Shown: positions 1-9,200 of the stretch, piece by piece
Layout of the letters: the number at the start of each line of letters is the position of its first letter
Numbering within the stretch: position 1 is the stretch's first letter
Assembly (NCBI GenBank): GCA_016218815.1
Contig: JACRCX010000125.1
Location: 37,470-101,469 of the forward strand
DNA length: 64,000 nucleotides
Source of the DNA: Deltaproteobacteria bacterium
GTDB lineage: Bacteria > Myxococcota_A > Polyangia > DRWM01 > JAAZOP01
Reading direction: 5' to 3'
The notes under the pieces: model-generated
What the model was told of the DNA's origin: nothing
The model's input: the letters and a program-made list of their open reading frames with translations, nothing else
The model's database searches: none
Position numbers and translations under genes: made by a program

Positions 1-2
1 TC

Positions 3-1847
3 GTCATCAGCTACGGCTACAGCCGCATCATCGAGCAGTTCCCGTCGGGCGGCGGCGGGTACCTCGTGGCGAGCAAGATCCTCGGCGGGCCGGTGGGGGT
101 CGTCTCGGGCAGCGCGCTGCTGGTCGACTACGTGCTGACGATCGCGATCTCGATCGCTGCCGGCGCGGACGCGATCTTCAGCTTCCTGCCGCTCGGCTGG
201 CGGAACTGGGCGCTGCCGACGGCGGTCGCGGGCATCGTGCTCCTCGTCGTGATGAACCTGCGCGGGGTGAAGGAGTCGGTGACGACCATCGCGCCCGTGT
301 TCGGCGTGTTCATCATCACCCACGCGGTCCTGCTGCTCGTGGCCCTGGGCGGGCACGCGACCGAGGTTCCCGCAGTGACCCGCGAGGTGAGCGCCAACAT
401 CGGCCAGACGGTGGCCGCGCTGGGCGTCTTCGGCACCCTGCGCCTGTTCCTGCACGCGTACTCGCTGGGCGGCGGGACGTACACCGGCATCGAGGCCGTT
501 TCCAACGGCGTGGGCATCATGCGCGAGCCGCGGGTGGAGACGGCGAAGAAGACGATGGTGCTCATGGCGGCCTCGCTGGCGGTGACCGCCGCGGGGCTGA
601 TGCTCTGCTACCTCCTGTGGGACGCGCGGCCCGAGGCGGGCAAGACGATGAACGCGGTGCTGCTCGAGCGCGTGGCCGGGAGCTGGTCGCTCGCGGGCAT
701 CGATGTCGGCTGGGCGTTCGTGATCGTAGCGCTGGTCAGCGAGGGCGCGCTGCTGTTCGTGGCCGCGCAGGCCGGCTTCGTCGACGGGCCGCGGGTCATG
801 GCGAACATGGCCGTCGACTCCTGGCTGCCCAACCGCTTCTCGGCGCTGTCCGAGCGGCTGACGATGCGCAACGGCATCATGCTCATGGGCGCCGCGGCGC
901 TGGCCGTGCTGATCTACACTCGCGGCGACGTCTCCAAGCTCGTGGTGATGTACTCGATCAACGTCTTCCTCACCTTCACCCTATCCAACGTGTCGATGAC
1001 CGTGTTCTGGGTGCGGCGCCGGCGCTCGGAGCCGAAATGGTTGCGCCGGCTGCCGGCGCACGTCGTGGCAGCGACCCTGTGTCTGGTCATCCTGCTGGTC
1101 ACCGTGACGGAGAAGTTCCTCGAGGGCGGCTGGCTGACGCTGCTGATCACCGCGGCGTTGATCGGCTTCTGCTTCGCCGTCAAGCGTCACTATCGGCGCG
1201 TCGCCCGCGCCATTCGGAAGCTCGACACGGCGCTGCCCGATCCGAACGGCAGCCTCGCGCTTGCTCCGACCTCCACGGAGCGCGGCGAACGGCGCCGCCC
1301 GGACCCCAGGAAGCCGGTGGCCGTCCTCTTCGTCGGCGCCTACGGCGGGCTCGGCCGGCGGGCGCTGCTCACGCTCACCCGTATGTTCCCCGGGCACTTC
1401 CAGGGCGTGATCTTCGTCAGCGTGGCGGTCGCCGACTCCGACGTCTTCAAGGGCGCGGCGGAGCTTCCGGCGCTCGAGGAGCGGACGCGACGGAGCCTGG
1501 AGCAGTACGAGCGTTTCGCGGAGTCCCTCGGCCTGGCCTGCGCGAGCGAGTACGCGGTGGGGACCGAGGTGACCCTGGAGGCGGAAAAGCTCGCGACGCG
1601 GGTGGCCGGGCAATACCCGCAGGCGATGGCGGTAGCCGGGCAGATCGTCTTCGAGAAGGACTCGGCCTGGAACCGCCTGCTGCACAACGAGACGGCGTTC
1701 CTCATCCAGCGGCGGCTCCAGCACAACGGCGTGCCGATGGTGGTGCTGCCCGTGCAGGTCGACCTCAACGGCAGGCCCGGCGACCGGACGTCGACCGCGC
1801 CCCGCACCTCGCCCTCGACGCCCGACGCCAAGGTCAGGGCGCCGTGA
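3..1847 (+). CDS. APC-superfamily permease with soluble C-terminal domain (5' truncated)
   Basis: The reading frame is already open at the window edge, so the N-terminus is missing. About nine or ten hydrophobic segments are visible in the first 400 residues, beginning with a Gly-rich stretch (PSGGGGYL) typical of the early helices of APC-type amino acid and polyamine permeases; GGGTYTGIEAVSNG further on fits the same family. The last 160 residues (from RKPVAVLFVGAYGG) are soluble and look like a regulatory domain, perhaps USP-like. Family knowledge gives an inner-membrane transporter; the substrate cannot be told. It ends tail to tail with the amidase gene, overlapping it by 14 bases. Confidence 0.8.
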   Translation, partial: VISYGYSRIIEQFPSGGGGYLVASKILGGPVGVVSGSALLVDYVLTIAISIAAGADAIFSFLPLGWRNWALPTAVAGIVLLVVMNLRGVKESVTTIAPVFGVFIITHAVLLLVALGGHATEVPAVTREVSANIGQTVAALGVFGTLRLFLHAYSLGGGTYTGIEAVSNGVGIMREPRVETAKKTMVLMAASLAVTAAGLMLCYLLWDARPEAGKTMNAVLLERVAGSWSLAGIDVGWAFVIVALVSEGALLFVAAQAGFVDGPRVMANMAVDSWLPNRFSALSERLTMRNGIMLMGAAALAVLIYTRGDVSKLVVMYSINVFLTFTLSNVSMTVFWVRRRRSEPKWLRRLPAHVVAATLCLVILLVTVTEKFLEGGWLTLLITAALIGFCFAVKRHYRRVARAIRKLDTALPDPNGSLALAPTSTERGERRRPDPRKPVAVLFVGAYGGLGRRALLTLTRMFPGHFQGVIFVSVAVADSDVFKGAAELPALEERTRRSLEQYERFAESLGLACASEYAVGTEVTLEAEKLATRVAGQYPQAMAVAGQIVFEKDSAWNRLLHNETAFLIQRRLQHNGVPMVVLPVQVDLNGRPGDRTSTAPRTSPSTPDAKVRAP

Positions 1848-4392
1848 CGCGCCCCAGCGGCGTGCCCGTCGGGGCGAAGGCCACGAGCACCTCGTCGTCC
1901 GTCGTCACGCCGAGGTCGCTCATCGCCTGCGGCGAGACGTCGATGATCCGCCGCGTGCTCGTGTTGGGACCCCAGTCGACCGGACGCGCCACGACCTGCA
2001 CGCCGGTCACCGGGTTCGTCACGACGACACGCGCCGTGCGCCACCAGGACGCCCCGCTCGGCGTGTAGCTCCAGCGCATCGCCACGAAGTAGTAGTCCTC
2101 CGGCCGCGAAGCGAGCGTCGCGGCGTCGGGATCCAGCGGGTTGTTGAGCGAGCGCAGCACCTCGCCGCTCACCGCGCCCGTCTCCGTCGATGACACCCCC
2201 GTGTCCGCCGGCCCGCCGAACCACGAGATCCGCCCACGGACCCAGTCATTCCCGCCCCACGCCGTCACGTCGCCGTAAGGCTCGGTGGAGATCCCCAGCG
2301 TCGCGCGCAAGGTCGGATTGGAGAGCCCCGCGCGGGGGATCTCGGAGCCGCTCAGTGTCAGGCCGCCGTAAACGCTCGACGGCGGCGGGTCGACCGGCGG
2401 GTCGGTCGGCGACGTGCAGTCGTGCGTCGCCGTGAGCCGGTAGCGCGACGAAGTCGGCATCGACCCGCGGAAGGCGCCGTCGAGGATCGCCCACCCGGTC
2501 ACGTACACGTACACGTCCAGGTCGCGCGACGCCTGCAGCGTCACCTCGGCGAAGGTCCCGCTTCGTCCCGTCGTCGCCGCCAGGACCGTGACGTCCGGGT
2601 GCAGCGCCGCGACGTCGCCGCCGTACGCCATGCGCCCGGTGCGGTCGCTCACCAGCAGCGCCGGCGCGAACGTCCCGCCGGTGCGCTCGAGCCGCAGCGT
2701 CAGCCGTCCCGTGCCGGGGAGCCGCACCCAGTAGCGGTGCACGCTGTAGGCGCCGCTGGAAAAGTCCTCGTTTTTGGTCCAGGTCCCGCACGAGGTCAGC
2801 GTCTCGGTCGGATTCCAGCAGCTCGCCGTCGAGCACGGCCACAGCTCGGTCCAGCACGCGGCCGCGGCCACCTCACCCCGCCACGCGCAGGCGCCTCCGC
2901 CCGCGCTGCACGCGCCCAGGGACGCGCACCAGTCGCAGCCGGCGGTCTCTTCGCACGAGCCGCACGCGAGCCCGCCGCACTCCGCGGGCGGCGGCTCGTC
3001 CGGCGGCGGGGCGGTGGGTCCCGTGCAACCGACGGCGCCGGTTCCCTCGACGCACAGGCACGCACCGCAGCCGGTCGTCCGCGGGCGCCAGGTCCCGTCG
3101 CAGCACTGGTAGCTCGCCGAGCACGCCGTGTTCGCGTAGGTGCCGCCGAAGCTGTGCGCGCAGCTCGAGCCCGCTGGAGGCGGCTCGTCCGGCGGCGGGT
3201 CGATCGGCGGCGGGTCGTCGGGAGGCGGATCGCCCAGGGTCGAGGTGCGTCCGATGGCCAGCAAGTCCGGGACGCGCGACTCGAGGTAGTCGCCCGGGCA
3301 GTCGGTGCTGGCGCCGGGAAAGTCGCGGTGGCCCATGACGTGGGCGGAATCGAGCGTGACGCCGTAAAGGCGGGAGAGGGTCCCCATGAGACGGCCGGCG
3401 ACCTGGATCGCGGCGTGCGGCGGGTGCGTCGGCGGGTAGGAGTCGCAACCGCGGGAGTGGAAGCAGCCGACGAAGGAGATGCCGAGGGTGCCCGTGTTCT
3501 GGCCGGCGACGTGGGCGCCGAGCAGCTCGGCCGACCGCCCTTCGTAAATCGTTCCGTCGGCACCGACGAGGAAGTGGTATCCGATGTCGCACCAGCCGCG
3601 GGTGTCCATGTGATACCGCTGGATCGCCCGCACCTGGCGCGCCGGGTTGTCCGACGGCGTCTCCGTGTGGTGGATCGCCATCCGGGACCGCCGGCCGTCG
3701 GTGATCGAGCAACGGGTCGCCGCCGCGCCCCACTCCTCCCGCGTGACGATGCCCAGGCCCCGCAGCTCGGTGCGCAGCGCGGCGGTGTGCGTCCCGATCG
3801 AGTCGTCGCCGTCGGTTTCGTCCTCGGGGATGACCGCCGCCCAGCGCAGGTGGCGGATGCCGTCGAGCGCCGCGGCGGGGATGCGGAGCTCGGCCGCGTC
3901 GCCGGTGACCGCGAAGTCGGCGACGGCCACGTGGTGGTCCTCCTCGCTCCAGGTCACCCCCAGCGGCGTCCAGTCGCTGTTCGGCACACCCCCGGACAGG
4001 AGGCGCGCCTCGACCGCCGGCATCGGTCCCGGCGCCACCAGCTCGATCAGCAGGCCGACGCGCGTGGCGCCGTCCGGCGCCGCGAGCGTCGGGGAAACCA
4101 GCGCCTCGCCGGCGAGCGCCCACGAGCCGGCGAGGTCCGTCCGCGACACGGATGCCTCCTGCCCCTCCGGATCCGACGAGGGGAGGATCGCGTACGGTTC
4201 GGCACATGCCGTCACGGATGCCCAGGTGAGCAGGGACGCCGCGAGCAGCGTCCGGCCCGTCATCCGGACGGAAGGAACCACCGATGAACACCGATGGACA
4301 CCGATGTCGGGAGAGGAGCAGCGGCGGGGCCCGCCGGATACGCGGCGCGTCCGATGCGTTCGCGGTCGACCCTTCTTCTCGTCGTCGATCAT
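1834..4392 (-). CDS. exported PGRP-type N-acetylmuramoyl-L-alanine amidase with Cys-rich middle and RlpA-like C-terminus
   Basis: The amidase_2/PGRP domain spans roughly residues 215-375. The zinc ligands look intact: His in AIHHTET, His in MGHRDFPG and Cys in STDCPGD. It should cleave the bond between muramic acid and the peptide stem of peptidoglycan outside the cytoplasm. A Pro-rich linker and two Cys-rich modules (about 405-560) follow, then a beta-rich region. The last 60 residues (ARPVDWGPN, RRIIDVSPQAM) look like the double-psi barrel of RlpA. Two starts are possible. ATG at 4392 has a GGAGG six bases upstream. ATG at 4263 (MTGRTLLAASLLTWASVTAC) directly precedes the lipoprotein-like signal but has no clear ribosome site. 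The 43 residues between them include a 10-base periodic repeat. Confidence 0.85.
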   Translation of the reverse strand: MIDDEKKGRPRTHRTRRVSGGPRRCSSPDIGVHRCSSVVPSVRMTGRTLLAASLLTWASVTACAEPYAILPSSDPEGQEASVSRTDLAGSWALAGEALVSPTLAAPDGATRVGLLIELVAPGPMPAVEARLLSGGVPNSDWTPLGVTWSEEDHHVAVADFAVTGDAAELRIPAAALDGIRHLRWAAVIPEDETDGDDSIGTHTAALRTELRGLGIVTREEWGAAATRCSITDGRRSRMAIHHTETPSDNPARQVRAIQRYHMDTRGWCDIGYHFLVGADGTIYEGRSAELLGAHVAGQNTGTLGISFVGCFHSRGCDSYPPTHPPHAAIQVAGRLMGTLSRLYGVTLDSAHVMGHRDFPGASTDCPGDYLESRVPDLLAIGRTSTLGDPPPDDPPPIDPPPDEPPPAGSSCAHSFGGTYANTACSASYQCCDGTWRPRTTGCGACLCVEGTGAVGCTGPTAPPPDEPPPAECGGLACGSCEETAGCDWCASLGACSAGGGACAWRGEVAAAACWTELWPCSTASCWNPTETLTSCGTWTKNEDFSSGAYSVHRYWVRLPGTGRLTLRLERTGGTFAPALLVSDRTGRMAYGGDVAALHPDVTVLAATTGRSGTFAEVTLQASRDLDVYVYVTGWAILDGAFRGSMPTSSRYRLTATHDCTSPTDPPVDPPPSSVYGGLTLSGSEIPRAGLSNPTLRATLGISTEPYGDVTAWGGNDWVRGRISWFGGPADTGVSSTETGAVSGEVLRSLNNPLDPDAATLASRPEDYYFVAMRWSYTPSGASWWRTARVVVTNPVTGVQVVARPVDWGPNTSTRRIIDVSPQAMSDLGVTTDDEVLVAFAPTGTPLGRVTAP
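4270..4310 (-). repeat. 10-base periodic repeat (ACACCGATGG type), copy 1
   Basis: Three near-identical units of the type ACACCGATGG follow a lead-in GGAAGGAACC. Similar runs with the same lead-in occur at 4755-4790 (inverted) and 62190-62218. This copy lies in the N-terminal coding part of the amidase gene if that gene starts at 4392. Confidence 0.8.
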
Positions 4393-4754
4393 CCGTGCCC
4401 TCCACTTCGCCAGGCTCGTCCCCGTCGCCGCTCGCGGCCCGACCGCAAGACCGCCAATCGCCCGATGAGCGTGAGCAAGTCGCGTGCCCGGGCGGATCGG
4501 CGCGGCCGGCCGGGCTCGACCGCCGGATCGACCGCGGTCGCCTGGGCGGCCGCCGAACGAAGATCCGTCGCAATTCCCGCGAGGTGACGGACCGGTTGTG
4601 AGCCGGCGGGATCATGGGCCCACCCGCGGCCGACGCGGCGGCTGCGGGTGCAGCGACCCGCGTGCTTGCCGACCGCGGGCCGCACCAGGGTGCCGACCGG
4701 GGTCTGCAATGCCCGTTCCGGGCGGCTCCGGGCCCGGCGCAGCCGCCCTCCCCG

Positions 4755-4790
4755 CTATCGGTGTCCATCGGTGTCCATCGGTGGTTTCTC
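4755..4790 (+). repeat. 10-base periodic repeat, copy 2 (inverted relative to copy 1)
   Basis: It reads ATCGGTGTCC ATCGGTGTCC ATCGGTGG followed by TTTCTC, the reverse complement of copy 1. The two copies face each other across the intergenic region. Confidence 0.8.
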
Positions 4791-4820
4791 TTTCCCTCGG
4801 CGCCCTCCCCCCGGCCGCGG

Positions 4821-4829
4821 TGGTATCAT
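4821..4829 (+). promoter_or_regulatory. extended -10 (TGgTATCAT) just before the FHA-regulator start
   Basis: TATCAT matches five of six bases of the sigma-70 -10 consensus and is preceded by TG. It ends eight bases before the ATG at 4838, so transcription would start at or next to the start codon. No Shine-Dalgarno sequence is present. CCGCGG occurs on both sides (4815 and 4830) with a nine-base spacer. No good -35 is seen. Confidence 0.45.
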
Positions 4830-4837
4830 CCGCGGCG

Positions 4838-6211
4838 ATGGACGAGCCGATCGATGCGGGGAGCGGGACGTGGGTCGCGGCGCGGCGCGGCGCGCCGGAG
4901 GCGATCCATGTCCGCAAGTGCCGCCTGGAGGTCGTGAGCGGGCCGGACGCGGGGCTGGCGAAGGTCTGCGGTTCGGATCTGATCGTCATCGGACGGACGG
5001 GAGCCGACCTGGCGCTCTCGGACCGCAAGGTCTCCGCGTTGCACGCCGAGATCCGGCTGGAGCCCGACGGCTACCGGCTGCACGACCTGGGCTCGACGAA
5101 CGGCACGTTCGTCTGGGGACTCCGCATCCTGGACGCGTTCATCACCCCGGGGACGACGCTGGCGATGGGCGACAGCGCGGTGCGTTTCGTGCCGCTGCCG
5201 GAGTCGGTGGAGCTGCCGCTGTGGGGAGAGACGCGGTTCTGCGGGCTGGTCGGCGGCAGCCCGGTGATGCGCCGGCTGTACCAGGCGATCGACGACGCGG
5301 CGCGCAGCGGGTCGACGGTGCTGATCACGGGAGAGACCGGCACGGGCAAGGAGCTGGTGGCCGAGGCGCTGCACCGGCGCTCGCCGCGGGCGAACGGGCC
5401 GTTCGTGGTGCTGGACTGCGGGGCGGCGCACGGCGAGCTGTTCGAGGATCACCTCTTCGGCCACGAGACGGGGGCGTTCACGGGCGCGGTGCGGCCGCGG
5501 GCCGGGGTGTTCGAGGCGGCGGACGGGGGCACGCTGTTCCTGGACGAGATCGGCGACCTCCCGCTGGAGGTCCAGCCCAAGCTGCTGCGCGCCGTGGAGA
5601 CGCGACGCATCCAGCGGCTGGGCGGCGCGCGGCCGATCGAGTGCGACGTGCGGATCGTGGCGGCGACGCACCGCGATCTGGCCGCGGGGATGAACCGGCA
5701 GGCGTTCCGCGCGGACCTGTACTTCCGGCTGGCGGTGGCGCGGCTCTGCGTTCCGCCCCTGCGGGAGCGCCGCGAGGACGTCCCGGGCCTCGTCGAGCAC
5801 TTCCTGGACGAGCTGGCGCCGCTGGGGGCCCATCCGCTGCCGCCCGAATTCCTGGAATGGGCGCGCTCGTACGCGTGGCCGGGGAACGTGCGCGAGCTGC
5901 GCAACGCGGTGGAGCGCGCGATCGCCTTCCCGCGCGGCGCGCCGTCCTTCGAGGAGTCCGCGGCGACCGCCGGGCCGGGGCTGCCGGAGGTCGATACGAC
6001 GGTGCCGTTCAAGGAGGCCAAGCGGCGGGTCGTCGACGAGTTCGACCGGCGCTACGTGACGGCCCTGCTGGCGAAGCACGGCGGGAACATCTCCGAGGTG
6101 GCCCGCGCGGCCGGCGTCGACCGCATGTCGATCTACAAGCTCCTCGCCCGCCTCGGCATCCGCGACGAACGGCGCGACGGGGACGCCGGGGACCGTGGCT
6201 CGCACCGCTGA
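4838..6211 (+). CDS. FHA-domain sigma-54-dependent transcriptional activator
   Basis: The 457-residue protein has an N-terminal FHA domain (about 28-118; IGRTGADLALSDRKVSALHA and LHDLGSTNGTF). FHA domains bind phosphothreonine. The AAA+ domain follows, with Walker A GETGTGKE (165-172), the sigma-54-contact loop GAFTGA (212-217) and Walker B GGTLFLDEIGD (230-240). A Fis-type helix-turn-helix is at the C-terminus. It is therefore an enhancer-binding protein that opens sigma-54 promoters, with phosphopeptide binding in place of a receiver domain. The kinase gene downstream overlaps it by 17 bases, suggesting coupled expression and a kinase-FHA signalling pair. ATG 4838 was chosen because it precedes the FHA fold and a -10-like element lies right before it. 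Confidence 0.93.
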   Translation: MDEPIDAGSGTWVAARRGAPEAIHVRKCRLEVVSGPDAGLAKVCGSDLIVIGRTGADLALSDRKVSALHAEIRLEPDGYRLHDLGSTNGTFVWGLRILDAFITPGTTLAMGDSAVRFVPLPESVELPLWGETRFCGLVGGSPVMRRLYQAIDDAARSGSTVLITGETGTGKELVAEALHRRSPRANGPFVVLDCGAAHGELFEDHLFGHETGAFTGAVRPRAGVFEAADGGTLFLDEIGDLPLEVQPKLLRAVETRRIQRLGGARPIECDVRIVAATHRDLAAGMNRQAFRADLYFRLAVARLCVPPLRERREDVPGLVEHFLDELAPLGAHPLPPEFLEWARSYAWPGNVRELRNAVERAIAFPRGAPSFEESAATAGPGLPEVDTTVPFKEAKRRVVDEFDRRYVTALLAKHGGNISEVARAAGVDRMSIYKLLARLGIRDERRDGDAGDRGSHR

Positions 6212-9200
6212 GGCGCCGGCGGCTGTCGCCGGCCGGTCGGAGGCCGACGGCGTCGGCCCGCCGTCCGGACCGCAGTCCACCGGCGCGCCGGCCGCCGCCG
6301 CTTCCCGCGCGATCCCCACCCGCGTCGTCTACGCGCTGCTGGCCCTGATCTGCATCGGCAGCACGCTGGCGGTGCAGCTCCTGGCCCGCGACCGCCTCGC
6401 CGCCAACGTCGCCACCGCCACGCTCGCCCTCCAGGCCGCGCTCGGCTTCGCCCTCGCCTTCCTCCACCGCCCCTCGCCCCGGCCCGCGCGCCGCGCGTTG
6501 CAGCTCGGCCTGCTGGTCGCCATCGGCATGCTCACCGCCGGCGTCGGCTGGTTCTTCGGCCCCAACTCCGGCCTCTCCGCCATGCTCACCCTGCTCATCG
6601 TCCTCACCGGCGTGTTGTACGGCGCGGAGGGCGTGCGCTTCCCCTACGCCGAGGCGTGGGCGGCGTACGGGGCGACGGCGCTGAGCCAGGCCGCGCTCAC
6701 GTCGCTGGTGCTCGCCGGAGTCGTCCCCGACCGCTCGCTCATCCCGCTCGTCGTCGCGGGCCACCCGCCGTGGCACCACGTCGCGGCGCACGCCGCCCTC
6801 CAGATCGTGTATCTTGCCGCCTTCCTCGCCGGCCGCGCCTTTCAGCACCGCTACCGCGTGCTGGCGCACCAGGTCGCCGAGGCGTTGCGCGCGGCGGCCC
6901 GTCGCACGGCGCTGGTCGACGAGGCGCGCTCGGAGTACCGCCGCGCCCTGGCCGTGGGTCGTCACGGCATCTTCTCCGGACACACCGTCGGCGACTACCG
7001 TCTGGGCGAGGTGCTCGGACGCGGCGGCATGGGCGAGGTCTACGACGCCGTGCGCACGGACGACGGAACCGCCGCCGCCGTCAAGCTGCTGCGCGGCGAC
7101 CGCCTCGGGGATCGCGACGCGGTCGAGCGGTTCCTTCACGAGACGGAGGTCGTCGCCCGCGTGCGGAGCCCGCACGTCGCCCGCGTCCTGGGCGCGGGCG
7201 GACGCGGCGAGCCGATCCCGTACATCGCCATGGAGCGGCTGGAGGGACGCGACCTGGCGGCGCTGCTGCACGAGCGCCGCGGGCCGCTCGACCCGGACGA
7301 GACCCGCCGGCTCGCCCGAGACGTCGCCGCCGCGCTCGACGCCGTCCACGCCTCGGGCGTCGTCCACCTGGACGTCGGCCCACGCAACATCCTCCGCGTC
7401 GAAGGTCCCGACGGAGCGCCGGTGTGGAAGCTGCTGGACTTCGGCCTCGCGCAGCTCGAGCTGGCCCGAGCGCCCGGCGCGCGAGCGGCCGGGACGCTGC
7501 GCTACATCGCGCCCGAACGGCTCGGCGGGGCGTACGCCGGCGCCCGGGCCGACGTTTACGGCATGGCCGCCTCGCTCTACGCCGCGGTGACCGGCCGGGA
7601 GCCGTACGAGGACGTCGCGCCCGAGGCACTGCCGCGGCTGGTGCCCGAAACGCTGCCTGCACGACCGTCGGAAGCGTCGCCCGCGGCGGAGGCGGTGGAG
7701 GCGGTGTTGCGAATCGGCCTGGTGCGGGCGCCGGACGCACGCTGGGCGTCCGCGATCGAGCTGCGCGACGCGTTTCTCGCCGCGCTCGACGGGAAGCTCG
7801 CTCCGGACGTGCTCGCCCGCGCCAGCCGACTTCCGGAGTGGGGCGCGACGGCGCGGAAGTCGCTGTCGCCGCCGGGGGCCTCGCCGGCGGCCGGGCGAGC
7901 CGAGCCGGGGGAGACGGTCGTCGAGCGACGGCGCGGGGCGGCGACGGCCCCGACCGCGCCGGGAGCCCCGGCCGCGCCCGCGCCGGTCCGCCCGGGGCCC
8001 GCGATTCCCGACTCGCGACCGGCGACGCGCCGCCCGGCCGGGTCCGGCGCGCCGCACGACGAGAGCAACTCGGCGACGGCGTGGCAGGCCGCGTATCGCG
8101 AGAAGATGCGCGGCTTCGTCGCGGCGGTCGTCCTGTTCTGCGCCGGCGGTGCGGTGCTGCTGGGCTGGATCGGCCGCGAGCGCGGCCCGATGCTCGTCGC
8201 CGTGGCGTGCCTGGCGGGCGCCGCCGGGGCCGCGCTGCTGCACGAGCGGCTGGTGCGAAGAAGAAGGACCGAGTCGATCTACTGGCCGTGGGCGGTCGCG
8301 GGCTGCCTGTCCGTCGGTCCGGCGTACTCCTTCGGCCTGCACTCGGGCTTCGCCGCCGTCCTGGCGCTCGGCCTGTTCGCGGGCGGCATGTTCCGCGCCG
8401 CGAAGAGCACGTCGTGGCTCGACCGCCGCAGCCTGGTGCTCGCGGCCCTGATCGCGGCGCACACCGCGCTCTTCGTGCTCTTGATGACGGGCGCGGTCGG
8501 CGACGACGGCAACGTCCCGATCCGGCGCGCCGGCGTGCCGTTGTCGGAGCCGATCGTCGACCACCTGCTCCTGATGGGGATCTACTTCGCGTCGTTCGTC
8601 GCCGGCAGCGTGGTCGATCGCGCGTACCAGACCCTGACCGACCGCGGGCGCAGCGCGGCGCTGGAGGCGGCGCGCAAGGAGGCGCTGCTGGCGACGGCGC
8701 GGGCCGAGCTGGATCGGGCGCTGGGCGACGACGAGGGCGGGATGTTCACGGGGCTGGTCGTCGGCGGCTACCGCGTCGGCCGGCTTCTCGGCCGCGGCGG
8801 GATGGGTGAGGTCTACGAGGCGCGGCGGGTCGGGGACGACGCGCGGGTCGCGTTCAAGGTGGTGCGCGGGGACCGCGTGGGCGACCCGGTGTTCCTGGAG
8901 CTGTTCCACAAGGAGGCGCGGGCGCTGCGGCGCATCGAGAGCCCGTACGTGGCGCGCGTGCTCGAGGTGGGCGGAGACGAGGAGGAGGTCCCGTTCATCG
9001 CGATGGAGTACATCGCGGGGCGTTCGCTGGCGCGGGTGCTGCGGGAGCGCGAGCGGCTGGAGCCGGCGGAGGCGCGGGAGATGATCCGGGACGTGACGCG
9101 CGGCCTGAGCGACGTGCACCACGCCGGCGTCGTGCATCGGGACATCAAGCCGCAGAACGTGATCCGCACCGACGTCGAGGGCGGGCCGCGGTGGAAGCTG

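Larger units (their letters stand above)
4393..4837. other. intergenic region between divergent amidase and FHA-regulator genes
   Basis: It holds the second 10-base periodic repeat near its right end and a -10-like hexamer next to the regulator start. I see no convincing small gene; the frames that stay open here are Arg/Pro/Gly-rich, as expected by chance at this base composition. Confidence 0.5.

Noticed and set aside
4815..4835. CCGCGG-N9-CCGCGG as an operator for the FHA-regulator gene
   Set aside because: Six-base GC palindromes are common here and the arms do not extend; no evidence beyond position.
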